A stretch of 64,000 bases of DNA from Jatrophihabitans sp. GAS493. GTDB taxonomy: Bacteria > Actinomycetota > Actinomycetes > Mycobacteriales > Jatrophihabitantaceae. Position numbers and translations under genes: made by a program. Below the pieces are notes generated by a model. The model was given only the letters and a program-made list of their open reading frames with translations, was not told the DNA's origin and did not search any database. Of this stretch, positions 13,952 to 23,073 are shown one piece after another; positions within the stretch are counted from its first letter, which is position 1, and each line of letters starts with the position of its first letter. The DNA lies in NCBI RefSeq assembly GCF_900230215.1, contig NZ_LT907982.1, positions 3,396,001 through 3,460,000 on the forward strand. Direction: 5' to 3'.

Positions 13952-14635
13952 CTAGCCCAAACTCCAGTCGACTGGCGCGGCGCCCTGCTGCTCCAGAAGC
14001 GCGTTGACCCGGCTGAACGGGCGCGAGCCGAAGAAGCCGCGGTCGGCCGACATCGGGCTCGGGTGGGCCGACTCGACCACCGGAGTTCGACCGAGCAGGG
14101 GGCGGAGGGTCTGCGCGTCCCTCCCCCAGAGCACCCCGACCAGGGGGGCATCGCGGGCCACGAGGGCCCGGATCGCCTGGTCGGTCACCCGCTCCCAGCC
14201 TTTTCCGCGATGAGCGGCGGGGCTGCCGGGAGCGACCGTAAGGACCCGGTTCAACAGCAACACCCCCTGCGCACTCCACGGGGACAGATCACCCGAGACG
14301 GCCGGGGCGATACCGAGGTCGGAGTTCAGCTCCCGGTAGATGTTCTGCAGGCTCCGCGGCAGAGGCCGGACCTCCGGGGCGACCGAAAACGAGAGACCCA
14401 CCGCGTGCCCGGGCGTCGGATACGGGTCCTGCCCGACAATGAGCACCCGCACGTCCGCGAACGGCTGGCTGAACGCGCGCAGGACGTTGCCGCCGGAGGG
14501 AAGGTAAGTGCGACCGGCCGCCACCTCCGCCCGCAGGAAGTCGCCCATGGCGCTGATGTCGGCGGCCACCGGCGCCAAGGCCACCGCCCATCCGGCTTCG
14601 ACTACCTCCTCAAGGGGGCGCCCCGGCATCGGCAC
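13952..14635 (-). CDS. ung: Uracil-DNA glycosylase (family 1)
   Basis: Removes uracil from DNA as the first step of base-excision repair. Family-1 motifs are intact: [17 protein letters not shown] (water-activating Asp in GQDPYP), LLLNRVLTV (Asn recognising uracil) and [16 protein letters not shown] (HPSP with the Leu-loop region). The 227-residue length is normal. The GTG start directly abuts the proS stop (TAG then GTG), with an alternative ATG two codons in, so translation is probably coupled to proS. Confidence 0.95.
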   Translation of the reverse strand: MPMPGRPLEEVVEAGWAVALAPVAADISAMGDFLRAEVAAGRTYLPSGGNVLRAFSQPFADVRVLIVGQDPYPTPGHAVGLSFSVAPEVRPLPRSLQNIYRELNSDLGIAPAVSGDLSPWSAQGVLLLNRVLTVAPGSPAAHRGKGWERVTDQAIRALVARDAPLVGVLWGRDAQTLRPLLGRTPVVESAHPSPMSADRGFFGSRPFSRVNALLEQQGAAPVDWSLG

Positions 14636-16444
14636 CTATGCCTTGGGAGTGGGCTGGGGAGCGGGCTTGGGAGTGGGGTTGGGAGTCGGCTTTGCGGTGG
14701 GTGACGCGATGGACGACACGATAGCCACAGCCTGGTCCCGCGCGATCTCGCTCCGCTCGTCGCTGCGCCGGTCCTTCAACTCGATGGTGCCGTCGACCAG
14801 ACCCCGCCCGACGACGAGGATGGTCGGAACGCCGAGCAGCTCGGAATCCTTGAACTTGACGCCCGGCGAGACGCCCCGGCGGTCGTCCAGCAGCACTCGT
14901 AGGCCAGCCGCTTCCAGCTCCTCGGCGAGCTGTTCAGCGCCGGCGATGATCGTGTCGTCCTTGCCCGCGGCCACAACGTGCACGTCAGCCGGAGCGACCT
15001 CGCGGGGCCAGCAGAGACCCTTCTCGTCAAGAGTCTGTTCGGCCAGCGCCGCGACGGCTCGGGTGATGCCGACGCCGTAGGAACCCATCGTGATGGTGCT
15101 CGGCTTGCCGTTGGCGCCGAGCGCGGAGAGCCCGAAGACCTCGGCGTACTTCCGGCCGAGTTGGAAGACGTGGCCGAGCTCGATTCCGCGAGCGATTTGC
15201 AGGGTGCCCCCGCAGCGGGCACATCGGTCGCCGTCGCGGATCTCAACCGCGCCGATCTCGCCATCGGGGGTGAAGTCCCGTCCGCGGACGACGAAGACGG
15301 CGTGCTGGTCGGCGACGTTGGCGCCGGTGACCCAGGCGCTCCCCTCGACGACCAGTGGATCGACGAGGTATCGCACCTTCAACTCGGAGAGGTTCTGCGG
15401 TCCGATGTAACCCTTGATCAGACCCGGCTGGGTGGCCAGATCGGCCGCCGAAGCCTGCTCCACCTCGACCGGCTCCAGCTGTCCGGAGAGACGCTTCAGG
15501 TCGACTTCCCGGTCACCGGGGACGCCGACCACGAGCAGGTCCCACTCCTTCTGCCCCGGGGCCCGGGTCTTCAGCACGACGTTCTTGAGCGTGTCGGCCG
15601 CGTCGAAGGATCGGCCGAGGTCCAGGCTGTTGAGCCGCTCGACAAGGGTCGCGATCGTCGGTGTGTCCGGAGTGTCGAGAACCTGGGACTGCGGTTGCGC
15701 CGATCCGTCCTGGGGCGGCGGCCCGGCGATCTCGACCGCCTCGGTGTTGGCCGCATAGTCACAATCCGTGCACTGCACGAAGGTGTCCTCACCGGCGGGC
15801 GTCGGAGCCAGGAACTCCTCGGATGCCGAGCCGCCCATGGCTCCGGAGACGGCAAAGACGATGCGGTAGTCGAAACCGAGGCGGGTGAAGATCTTCTCGT
15901 AGGTGTCGCGATGGGCCTGGTAGGAGGCGGCAAGCCCGTCATCGTCCAGGTCGAAGGAGTACGAGTCCTTCATGACGAACTCGCGTCCACGCAGGATGCC
16001 CGCCCGTGGGCGGGCCTCATCCCGGAACTTCGTCTGGATCTGGAAGAGCGTCACCGGGTAGTCCTTGTACGAGGCGTACTCCCCCTTCACGAGCAGGGTG
16101 AAGAGCTCCTCGTGCGTCGGCCCCAGCAGGTAGTCAGCGCCCTTGCGGTCGACGAGCCGGAAGAGGGAGTCGCCGTAGTCGTTCCAGCGACCGCTCGCCT
16201 CGAAGGTCTCCCGCGGAATCATCGCCGGGAAGTGCACCTCCTGCGCACCCATGGCGACCATCTCGGAGCGGACGATCTCTTCGACGTTGCGCAGCACGGT
16301 CAGCCCGAGCGGCAGCCAGGAGTAGATCCCCGGCGCGACCCGACGCACGTAACCGGCCCGGACCAGCAGCTTGTGGCTCGGCACCTCCGCGTCGGCCGGG
16401 TCGTCACGCAGGGTCCGGAGGAAGAGTTTCGACAGTCGCAGCAC
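14636..16444 (-). CDS. proS: Prolyl-tRNA synthetase with a proline-rich C-terminal tail
   Basis: Charges tRNA-Pro. The 602-residue product is the bacterial type with an editing insertion between class II motifs 2 and 3: motif 1 around [20 protein letters not shown], motif 2 with [19 protein letters not shown], the insertion (about residues 235-400), then [17 protein letters not shown] and an anticodon-binding domain. It ends in an unusual tail of [12 protein letters not shown] and P-T-P-K units. The GTG start lies 6 nt after TAGCCT, predicting a leaderless mRNA. ung follows directly. Confidence 0.96.
   Translation of the reverse strand: MLRLSKLFLRTLRDDPADAEVPSHKLLVRAGYVRRVAPGIYSWLPLGLTVLRNVEEIVRSEMVAMGAQEVHFPAMIPRETFEASGRWNDYGDSLFRLVDRKGADYLLGPTHEELFTLLVKGEYASYKDYPVTLFQIQTKFRDEARPRAGILRGREFVMKDSYSFDLDDDGLAASYQAHRDTYEKIFTRLGFDYRIVFAVSGAMGGSASEEFLAPTPAGEDTFVQCTDCDYAANTEAVEIAGPPPQDGSAQPQSQVLDTPDTPTIATLVERLNSLDLGRSFDAADTLKNVVLKTRAPGQKEWDLLVVGVPGDREVDLKRLSGQLEPVEVEQASAADLATQPGLIKGYIGPQNLSELKVRYLVDPLVVEGSAWVTGANVADQHAVFVVRGRDFTPDGEIGAVEIRDGDRCARCGGTLQIARGIELGHVFQLGRKYAEVFGLSALGANGKPSTITMGSYGVGITRAVAALAEQTLDEKGLCWPREVAPADVHVVAAGKDDTIIAGAEQLAEELEAAGLRVLLDDRRGVSPGVKFKDSELLGVPTILVVGRGLVDGTIELKDRRSDERSEIARDQAVAIVSSIASPTAKPTPNPTPKPAPQPTPKA
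14642..14689. repeat. Four 12-nt tandem repeats encoding the ProS tail
   Basis: In coding sense the units are CCGACTCCCAAC, CCCACTCCCAAG, CCCGCTCCCCAG and CCCACTCCCAAG. They encode Pro-Thr/Ala-Pro-Asn/Lys/Gln and end two codons before the stop. Confidence 0.85.
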
Positions 16445-16517
16445 GGGGCAAGGCTATCGCCCCGCCGGCCGACAGCGGAATTCGCGGCCAGCGGCCCGGA
16501 CCGGCGATGAAATTCGG

Positions 16518-16547
16518 TTGCGCGCTTCCACTGCGGCTGGCGATACT
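16518..16547 (+). promoter_or_regulatory. Possible promoter for the leader ORF and RIO kinase gene
   Basis: TTGCGC (16518-16523), 18 nt, then GATACT (16542-16547). It lies about 50 nt upstream of the short ORF at 16596 and faces away from proS. The match is moderate; assignment rests mainly on position. Confidence 0.3.
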
Positions 16548-16595
16548 CAACTTCCTGCATGCGTGCCGGCACTGACGAGACGAGAGGAGGCCCGA

Positions 16596-16640
16596 ATGCG
16601 CGTCGCCTTGGGCTCCTGCCCCTCCGTCCTCACTCCCTGA
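16596..16640 (+). CDS. Possible 14-residue leader peptide upstream of the RIO kinase gene
   Basis: ATG at 16596 is preceded by GAGAGGAGG with 5 nt spacing, one of the best Shine-Dalgarno sequences in a window where many genes look leaderless. The frame reads MRVALGSCPSVLTP then TGA. The stop is 83 nt before the GTG of the kinase gene, which has its own AAGGAG site. No clear attenuator hairpin was seen. It may be a translated upstream ORF or a chance match. Confidence 0.4.
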   Translation: MRVALGSCPSVLTP

Positions 16641-16723
16641 GGTAGTCCGCTCCACCACGGCCTGACGTCGTGAGCTGAGAGACCGGTTGCCACGGGAGCC
16701 GCCATTCAGCCAAGGAGCATCGA

Positions 16724-17557
16724 GTGAAACTCGATCCAGAAGAATCACCCCCCGACGTCCCACTGTCGCTCTCCGACCGCCCCATGGAACCGATCTCCTA
16801 CTCGACGTGGGATGTGGCCACTCACGGCCCCAGACCCCGGCCGGGATGGGTCGTCACCGAATTAAGCGCCGTCGATACCGAACTGGGCGTTCTCAAGACC
16901 GGCAAGGAGGCCGACGTCCACCTGCTCAACCGTGCCCGCCCCGGAGAGGACGGGGTACTGCTGGCCGCGAAACGCTTCCGCCCGTCCGAACACCGGATGT
17001 TTCATCGAGATGCGGGGTACACCGAGGGGCGCCGCGTCCGCCGCAGCCGCGAGACCCGGGCCATGGCGCAGCGAACCGAGTTCGGCCGAGAACTGCTCGC
17101 CGGGCAGTGGGCCGTCGCGGAGTTCGGGGCGCTCAGTGCACTGTGGCGATTGGGCGCGCCGGTCCCCTACCCGGTCCAGCTGCACGGCACCGAACTGCTG
17201 CTCGAGTTCATCGGCAACTCCGACGGCGTCGCTGCTCCGCGGCTGGCCCAGTGCCGTCCCGACCGCGCCGAGCTGGCCGACCTCTTCAAACAGGCGCGCG
17301 AGGCGATGCACACGTTGGCTCGGGCCGGCTACGCGCACGGCGACCTCTCCGCCTACAACATGCTGGTCCAGGACGGCCAGCTCTGGATCATCGATCTGCC
17401 GCAGATCGTCGACATCGCGGCCAATCCACGCGGCGATGAATTTCTGCAGCGCGATTGCGTCAACGTCTGCACCTGGTTCCGAGCCCGCGGCTACGACGCC
17501 GCCGACCCGGACCTGCTCTTCGGCGACCTGATGGCCGAGGCGGTTGCCGGCTGGTAG
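16724..17557 (+). CDS. RIO-type serine protein kinase
   Basis: Atypical protein kinase of the RIO1 type; in eukaryotes and archaea these act in ribosome maturation, while bacterial roles are poorly known. The 277-residue product has the RIO nucleotide loop LKTGKEADVHL (about residues 57-67), the catalytic loop AGYAHGDLSAYNMLV (Asp and Asn) and the metal loop LWIIDLPQIVD. GTG start at 16724 with AAGGAG about 8 nt upstream. It is divergent from proS and followed after 87 nt by mycothione reductase. Confidence 0.88.
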   Translation: MKLDPEESPPDVPLSLSDRPMEPISYSTWDVATHGPRPRPGWVVTELSAVDTELGVLKTGKEADVHLLNRARPGEDGVLLAAKRFRPSEHRMFHRDAGYTEGRRVRRSRETRAMAQRTEFGRELLAGQWAVAEFGALSALWRLGAPVPYPVQLHGTELLLEFIGNSDGVAAPRLAQCRPDRAELADLFKQAREAMHTLARAGYAHGDLSAYNMLVQDGQLWIIDLPQIVDIAANPRGDEFLQRDCVNVCTWFRARGYDAADPDLLFGDLMAEAVAGW

Positions 17558-17644
17558 CCGCAGGCGGCCGAATCCAGCCGGGCACCCGTTGCGACGCGAC
17601 GAGCCTGTCCGCGCGGGCTGATCCGGTACGGCTAGCGTGGCAGC

Positions 17645-19015
17645 ATGCGGCATTACGACCTGGCGATCATCGGCTCGGGGTCGGGCAATCCGGTCGTCAC
17701 CGCCGAGCTGAGCCGATTGCGCATCGCACTGATCGAAGAGTCCGTCTTCGGGGGTACCTGCCTCAACGTCGGATGCATCCCGACGAAGATGTTCGTCTAC
17801 ACCGCGGACATCGCGCACACGGTGCGCGATTCGTCCCGGTTCGGAATCGACGCGAAGCTCGACGACGTGCGCTGGCGGGATATCCGGGACCGCATCTTCG
17901 GCCGCATCGATCCGCTTTCGGCCGGTGGTCGGCGCTACCGGGAGAGCTCTGACCACATCACCCTCTACTCCGCTCACGCCGAGTTCGTCGATGCCTCGAC
18001 CCTGCGGTTGAGCACCGGTGAGACGATCACCGCCGATCGCATCGTCGTCGCCGCCGGGGCGCGAGCCACGGTGCCGCCGGTGGTGGCCGACAGCGGCGTC
18101 GACTTCCATACCTCGGACACGATCATGCGGCTGGATGAGCTTCCGCGGCGCTTGGTCATCCTCGGCGGCGGCTATATCGCCGCCGAGTTCGCACATGTCT
18201 TCGGAAGCCTCGGTACCGAGGTGAGCATCGTGACGCGCGGCGACGGGATGCTGCGGCGCTTGGACCGGGACATCTCTCTGCGCTTCACCGAGGCGGCCGG
18301 GAAGCGGTGGAATCTCGTTCTGAATCGCAGTGTCGCGGCGCTTGAGCAGGCCGGTGCGGAGCTGACCATGCAACTCGACGACGGAAGCGAGCTCACCGCC
18401 GACACCCTGCTGGTGGCCACCGGACGGCGGGCCAACGGCGACCGGCTCAATGCGGCGGCGGCGGGCATCGCGCTACACGAAGACGGCCGGATCGTCGTCG
18501 ACAAATACCAGCGCAGCACCGCTGCCGGGATCTGGGCGCTGGGGGACGTGAGTTCACCGCAGCAGTTGAAGCACGTGGCCAACGCCGACGCGCGCGTGGT
18601 TGCCCACAACCTCGCCCACCCGGACGCGCTCATCGCCAGCCGCCATCAGATTGTGCCGGCTGCCGTCTTCAGCAATCCGCAGGTCGCGACCGTGGGGCTC
18701 ACCGAAGAGGAGGCCCTCGACGCCGGCTACCGCATTCAGGTTCTGCGCCAGCACTACTCGGACACGGCTTATGGATGGGCGATGGAGGACAGCGTCGGCT
18801 ACTGCAAGGTGGTGGTGGAGTCCGGTAGCGGTCGACTGCTCGGAGCCCACATCCTCGGTGCCGAAGCAGCTGTGCTGATCCAGCCGGTGGTGCAGGCGAT
18901 GGAGTTCGGTCAGAGCGCGCTGGAGGTGGCGCGCGGGCAGTATTGGATCCATCCCGCGCTCACCGAAGTGGTCGAGAATGCGCTCCTACAGTTCGATCCG
19001 AAACGCCGAACATGA
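17645..19015 (+). CDS. mtr: Mycothione reductase
   Basis: NADPH-dependent FAD flavoenzyme that reduces mycothiol disulfide, the main low-molecular-weight thiol couple of Actinobacteria. FAD-binding AIIGSGSGNPVVT, redox-active GGTCLNVGCIPTKMFVY (two Cys), NADPH-binding LGGGYIAAEFAHVFGSLG, a second FAD motif IWALGDVSS and the C-terminal HPALTEVVENALL (His-Glu base) are all present. The GSGSGN N-terminus and Mtr-type redox site separate it from lipoamide dehydrogenase and mercuric reductase. The ATG lies 6 nt after TAGCGT, so the mRNA is probably leaderless. Confidence 0.93.
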   Translation: MRHYDLAIIGSGSGNPVVTAELSRLRIALIEESVFGGTCLNVGCIPTKMFVYTADIAHTVRDSSRFGIDAKLDDVRWRDIRDRIFGRIDPLSAGGRRYRESSDHITLYSAHAEFVDASTLRLSTGETITADRIVVAAGARATVPPVVADSGVDFHTSDTIMRLDELPRRLVILGGGYIAAEFAHVFGSLGTEVSIVTRGDGMLRRLDRDISLRFTEAAGKRWNLVLNRSVAALEQAGAELTMQLDDGSELTADTLLVATGRRANGDRLNAAAAGIALHEDGRIVVDKYQRSTAAGIWALGDVSSPQQLKHVANADARVVAHNLAHPDALIASRHQIVPAAVFSNPQVATVGLTEEEALDAGYRIQVLRQHYSDTAYGWAMEDSVGYCKVVVESGSGRLLGAHILGAEAAVLIQPVVQAMEFGQSALEVARGQYWIHPALTEVVENALLQFDPKRRT

Positions 19016-19096
19016 GCGACCCGCCCGATGAAGAGCGTGCTTCCAGCCCGTTTCATCGCGCTGAAAGCGCTTTAGCCGACTAACCTCGAAGGCGCG

Positions 19097-20362
19097 ATGG
19101 GTATCTACACGCTGACGACGATGGGGGCGGCCACCGAGCTGCTCGACCTGCCGTTCGGCGTGCCGCTGGCCGAGTGGGACGACCCTCGGATGGTGCAGGT
19201 CCCCCGCGGTATCTCGCGGCACGTGGTTCGGTTCATCCGAGCCAACAACCAGATCTTCGCGATCAAGGAGGCGACCGACCGGTACGTGCTGCGTGAGCAC
19301 ACGCTGCTGCAGGACCTCGCCGATCGATCCGTGCCGGCGGTAGACGGGTTCGGGACCGTTCTCGGTCGCCGCACCGACGACGGCGAGGAGCTCGACGGAC
19401 TGCTGATCACTCGCCACCTGCCGTTCTCCCTCCCCTACCGGTCGCTCTTCAGCGGACGCAGCCTCCCCGACCTGCGCGTGCGGCTACTCGACTCGCTGGC
19501 GCAGCTCTTCGTACGGCTGCATCTGGCCGGTTTCTACTGGGGTGACTGCTCGCTCTCCAACACCCTCTTCCGGCGCGACGCCGGCGCCCTGGCCGCGTAC
19601 CTGGTGGACGCCGAGACCGGGGAGCTCCACCCGCAGCTCTCGGACGGGCAGCGCACCCACGACATCACCATCGCGACCGAGAACATCGCCGGAGAGCTCT
19701 TCGACGTGCAGGCCGGCGGCGGCACGCCGGATGACCTGGACCCGATTGAGACAGCAATGGCGCTGCGTCCACGTTACGAACTGCTCTGGGCCGAACTCAC
19801 CCGTGACGAGGTCATCGGACGGGACGAGCGCTACCGGATCGATCAGCGGGTCAAGCGTCTCAATGCGATGGGGTTCGACGTCGCAGAACTGGCGATCAGC
19901 TCGGTGGACGGTGGCCGAAAGCTGCGATTCAGTACCCACGTCGTGGAGCCTGGACATCACCAGCGGGCCCTCTTTCGGCTCACCGGGCTTCAGGTCCAGG
20001 AGAACCAGGCCCGTCACCTGCTGTCAGACCTGGCGCGCTTCCGGGCGACCTGGACTGAGGGCACCGGCGTCGATATTCCGGAGGCGCTCGCCGCTCGACG
20101 CTGGCTGGACGAGAAGTTCTACTCAACGCTGGCCATGGTGCCCCATGAGTTGCGGCAGAAACTTCCCGATGCCGAGCTGTATCACGAGATCAACGAGCAT
20201 CGCTGGTTTCTCTCCGAAGCCCAGGGCTACGACGTCGGCCGCGAGACCGCGGTCGCCACGTACGTCGATTCGGTCCTGAGCTACCTGCCCGACGCCAAGG
20301 TCGAGATCCTCACCGGCGGCCCGCCGACCGAGGAGTTCGACGTCATCAGCGACTTCGCCTGA
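19097..20362 (+). CDS. DUF4032 protein with a kinase-like fold
   Basis: Uncharacterised actinobacterial family of about 400-450 residues (421 here) whose N-terminal half resembles lipopolysaccharide-kinase/RIO-like folds. Visible elements: a nucleotide-loop Lys in FAIKEATDRYVLREHTLLQ, a catalytic-loop-like HLAGFYWGDCSLSNTLF with Asp and Asn, and a metal-loop-like AYLVDAETGE. The C-terminal half (about 230-421) has no recognised motif. It begins 81 nt after mtr, with TAACCT 10 nt from the ATG. Kinase activity is inferred from motifs only. Confidence 0.8.
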   Translation: MGIYTLTTMGAATELLDLPFGVPLAEWDDPRMVQVPRGISRHVVRFIRANNQIFAIKEATDRYVLREHTLLQDLADRSVPAVDGFGTVLGRRTDDGEELDGLLITRHLPFSLPYRSLFSGRSLPDLRVRLLDSLAQLFVRLHLAGFYWGDCSLSNTLFRRDAGALAAYLVDAETGELHPQLSDGQRTHDITIATENIAGELFDVQAGGGTPDDLDPIETAMALRPRYELLWAELTRDEVIGRDERYRIDQRVKRLNAMGFDVAELAISSVDGGRKLRFSTHVVEPGHHQRALFRLTGLQVQENQARHLLSDLARFRATWTEGTGVDIPEALAARRWLDEKFYSTLAMVPHELRQKLPDAELYHEINEHRWFLSEAQGYDVGRETAVATYVDSVLSYLPDAKVEILTGGPPTEEFDVISDFA

Positions 20363-20417
20363 CCGGGCGGCCACGGCGGGTGTCGGGTGCGGCTCGTTGT
20401 TGGGTAGCGTTCGGCAT

Positions 20418-21086
20418 GTGACTGCTCCCATTTACACCGGCGATGTGACCGTCGGCACAGACGCCGATCTACGCGTCCTGCCCGGACTGCTGATCGCGAA
20501 GCTGGCCGTCGGCCCGATGTCCAACAACGCGTACCTACTGCGCTGCACCGCCTCCGGTGAGGGGCTGCTGATCGACGCGGCCAACGAAGCGGATCGACTG
20601 CGGGAGCTGGTGCGGCTACAGGGACCGCCCGTCTCCTCCATCCTCACCACCCATAGGCACGCCGATCATTGGCAGGCGCTGGCTGAGACGGCCGCCGACG
20701 CCGAGGCGGCGATCTTCGCCTCCGACGCTGACGCCGACGAGTTGCCGGTCGCCGTGGATGAACGGCTTTCCCACGAGGACGTGATCACGCTCGGCGAGCT
20801 GAGCCTGGAGATCATCGCGCTACGCGGCCATACCCCGGGCTCAATCGCTGTGCTCTATCGAGATCCGGGTGCCGCGGCTCATCTCTTCACCGGCGACTCG
20901 CTGTTCCCGGGTGGCCCGGGACGAACCACTTCCCTGGCCGACTTCAACTCACTGATGGACGATCTGGAGACTCGGGTCTTCGATGTCCTGCCTGATGACA
21001 CTTGGATCTACCCTGGCCACGGGAACGACACGACGTTAGGCGCAGAGCGCCCGCACCTAGCCGAGTGGCGTGCCCGCGGCTGGTAG
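20418..21086 (+). CDS. MBL-fold metallo-hydrolase, glyoxalase II-like
   Basis: Predicted dinuclear metal hydrolase. The HxHxDH site is TTHRHADHW (about residues 76-84), followed by LRGHTPGSIAVLY, FTGDSLFPGGPGRT (bridging Asp) and IYPGHGNDTTLG (metal His). This pattern matches hydroxyacylglutathione-hydrolase-like proteins; in a mycothiol organism the thioester partner, if any, would not be glutathione. I start at the GTG at 20418, 7 nt after TAGCGT, giving 222 residues; the in-frame ATG at 20397 lies upstream of the -10. Confidence 0.87.
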   Translation: MTAPIYTGDVTVGTDADLRVLPGLLIAKLAVGPMSNNAYLLRCTASGEGLLIDAANEADRLRELVRLQGPPVSSILTTHRHADHWQALAETAADAEAAIFASDADADELPVAVDERLSHEDVITLGELSLEIIALRGHTPGSIAVLYRDPGAAAHLFTGDSLFPGGPGRTTSLADFNSLMDDLETRVFDVLPDDTWIYPGHGNDTTLGAERPHLAEWRARGW

Positions 21087-21125
21087 AACCGTCATAACTG
21101 CCGTGGATGCCATTGCAGGAGCGCG

Positions 21126-22004
21126 GTGACCACGGTCGGAGCACTGGAGATCGGCGGAACGCACGTCGCCGCCACCGCCGTCGAGACGTCGACCTGGCAG
21201 CTGATTGCCCCGGTGCAGCGCGTGTCGCTGGACCCAGCGGCCTCAGCGGCCGAGCTTCTGGACGGGATGGGGCGATGCGCCCGCAGTGTGCAGGCGACCG
21301 ATCCTGCGCTCACCCTTCGCAGCTGGGGCGTCGCGATGCCCGGCCCCTTTGATTACGAACGCGGAGTCGCCCAATTCACGGGAGTTGGAAAGTTCGAGAG
21401 CCTGCACGGGATCGATGTCGGTGCGGCTCTGCAGCAGGTCCTCGGCGGCAGTCGGACATCCGTCGCTGTTCGTTTCGGAAACGACGCCGATGCCTTCGCC
21501 CTGGGTGAGTATCTGGCCGGCGCCGCCCGCGGAACCGCCAGGTTCGCGGCGTTGACGCTGGGCAGCGGGATCGGCTCCTGCTTCCTGGCCGATGGTCGCC
21601 CGATCGCTGCCGGCCCCGATGTCCCGCCGGGCGGGGAGGCGCACTTGATCAGAAGTGACGGGGTGCCACTGGAGGACGTCGTCTCCAGGCGGGCCCTTCG
21701 GGCCGCCTACCGCAGCGCGACCGGAGTCGAGCGAGACGTGAAGGAGATCGCCGAGCGGGCACGGGCCGGTGACGCCGCCGCCGCGCTGGTGCTGGCTGAC
21801 TACGCCCGAGGGCTGGGCTCGGCCCTGGGCCCCTACCTGCAACGGTTCCGGGCCGAGTCCCTGGTCGTCGGCGGTTCGATCTCAGGGGCCTGGGACCTCT
21901 TCGACGCGGCGTTCCGGAGCACGCTAGCCGACCCGGCGCTGGCTATTGCGATTAGCGAGAACAGTGAACGATCGGGCCTGATCGGAGCGGCCAGCTTCGC
22001 CTGA
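21126..22004 (+). CDS. ROK family protein without the zinc cluster
   Basis: Sugar-kinase-like protein of 292 residues. ATP-binding ALEIGGTHVAATAVE (residues 5-19), FGNDADAFALGEYLAGAA with the catalytic Asp, and LTLGSGIGSCFL are ROK features. The usual ROK zinc motif (CxCGxxGC) is absent: after GGEAHLIRSDG the sequence goes to PLEDVVSRRALRAAY with no Cys. It may be a divergent hexose or hexosamine kinase. It is not a repressor, since no HTH domain is present. The GTG start has GGAG about 7 nt upstream. Confidence 0.83.
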   Translation: MTTVGALEIGGTHVAATAVETSTWQLIAPVQRVSLDPAASAAELLDGMGRCARSVQATDPALTLRSWGVAMPGPFDYERGVAQFTGVGKFESLHGIDVGAALQQVLGGSRTSVAVRFGNDADAFALGEYLAGAARGTARFAALTLGSGIGSCFLADGRPIAAGPDVPPGGEAHLIRSDGVPLEDVVSRRALRAAYRSATGVERDVKEIAERARAGDAAAALVLADYARGLGSALGPYLQRFRAESLVVGGSISGAWDLFDAAFRSTLADPALAIAISENSERSGLIGAASFA

Positions 22005-22031
22005 ACCCGCCAGACGCTGCACCCTGCCATT

Positions 22032-22045
22032 GCTGAGCGCTCAGC
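22032..22045. terminator. Palindrome between convergent ROK and L,D-transpeptidase genes
   Basis: GCTGAGCGCTCAGC is a perfect 14-nt inverted repeat that overlaps the transpeptidase stop codon, in the 36-nt gap between convergent genes. A bidirectional terminator role is inferred from position only. Confidence 0.35.
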
Positions 22046-22997
22046 CGGTGCCGATGATAATGCGTGGGTGCGCGGCCGGGGTCAGCCACTTCATCAGCGT
22101 GACCAGCTTCGCCTGCGGGATCGCCACGCAGCCCGCGGTCGCCTTGCCGTCGGTGACATGCAGGAAAATGGCACTCCCTGCACCGGGCACGATTGGCCCA
22201 GTGTTGTAGTTGATGACGACGGCATATGGGTAGACCGACACACCTCGAAGATGTTCGCTAAGGTGCTGGTTAAACCCGCACGAGGCGCCCGGAGCGCATG
22301 ATTGGTACGTGTTGTACTTCGAGCTGCTCGGGTCGCTCACCCACCAGCTATTCGCGTTGGTCAAGCGATAAGGCAGCGCGGTGCCAGGGTTGCTTCGCCA
22401 CCCGAAAGAGGTGGTGAGCGTGTAGCTGCCGATCGGTGTCGCCGACTTGCTCTCACTCGGCGCGGTCGTCATCCCCTGCGACCCGATGTGTGCGGTAACC
22501 GCAGCGCCGTACCTGATCCAACCGCCACCGGCTGCCTTGTTCCAGGCCTGCAGGGTCGCCGTCGTTGAACCGGTACTGCGGGCGACCACGGTGATCACGC
22601 GGGTCGCGTTTCCGGTCGAGAACCGCAACGGCAGGCCCGAGCCAGCAGCCGGGGCGGCTGGCTTCGGCTTCGCGGTGGCCGCCGGTTTGCTGGCCGACAC
22701 TGGCGACTTGGGCGGAGCTGAGGTCGGGCTCACCGCCTGCGGTGCGGGCGGCACGGCGGTGGCCTTCGGCCCTGCTGACGCGGAAGGCGTCAAACGCGGC
22801 GAAACGCGTGGACTGGCGGTCTGCGCCGGCGAAGCGCTGTACCCCAGCGAGAGGGACGCGGCCGCCGTCGAGGGCATGGCGAAATCGTCCTTGCCGCTCA
22901 CCGTCGGCCCACCAGAGGTCATCCCGATCACCACGGCCGCGCCCGCGGCGATGGTCACGACGACGCCAGTGGCGGCGGCAACTCCGAGCAAGCGCAT
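22041..22997 (-). CDS. Secreted L,D-transpeptidase (YkuD-like)
   Basis: Predicted cell-wall enzyme making 3-3 peptidoglycan cross-links or acting on related peptides outside the membrane. From the ATG at 22997 (318 residues), MRLLGVAAATGVVVTIAAGA is a signal or anchor helix. A Pro/Ala/Ser/Lys-rich linker (about 45-125) follows. The catalytic domain ends with IFLHVTDGKATAGCVAIPQA, which holds the His and the Cys nucleophile of the family. An in-frame start 14 codons upstream would put extra residues before the signal. It is divergent from the small monooxygenase-like gene. Confidence 0.87.
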   Translation of the reverse strand: MRLLGVAAATGVVVTIAAGAAVVIGMTSGGPTVSGKDDFAMPSTAAASLSLGYSASPAQTASPRVSPRLTPSASAGPKATAVPPAPQAVSPTSAPPKSPVSASKPAATAKPKPAAPAAGSGLPLRFSTGNATRVITVVARSTGSTTATLQAWNKAAGGGWIRYGAAVTAHIGSQGMTTAPSESKSATPIGSYTLTTSFGWRSNPGTALPYRLTNANSWWVSDPSSSKYNTYQSCAPGASCGFNQHLSEHLRGVSVYPYAVVINYNTGPIVPGAGSAIFLHVTDGKATAGCVAIPQAKLVTLMKWLTPAAHPRIIIGTG

Positions 22998-23073
22998 CCG
23001 CCCAGTCTGCCAGAGACAGCGGTTAGCCGAGGCGAACAACGCCGTCGGACGACCTGTCTGGCATGCTCACGAC

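Noticed and set aside
16862-18373. A 503-codon minus-strand open frame over the RIO kinase and mtr genes
   Set aside because: Antisense to two genes with intact catalytic motifs; no recognisable domain.
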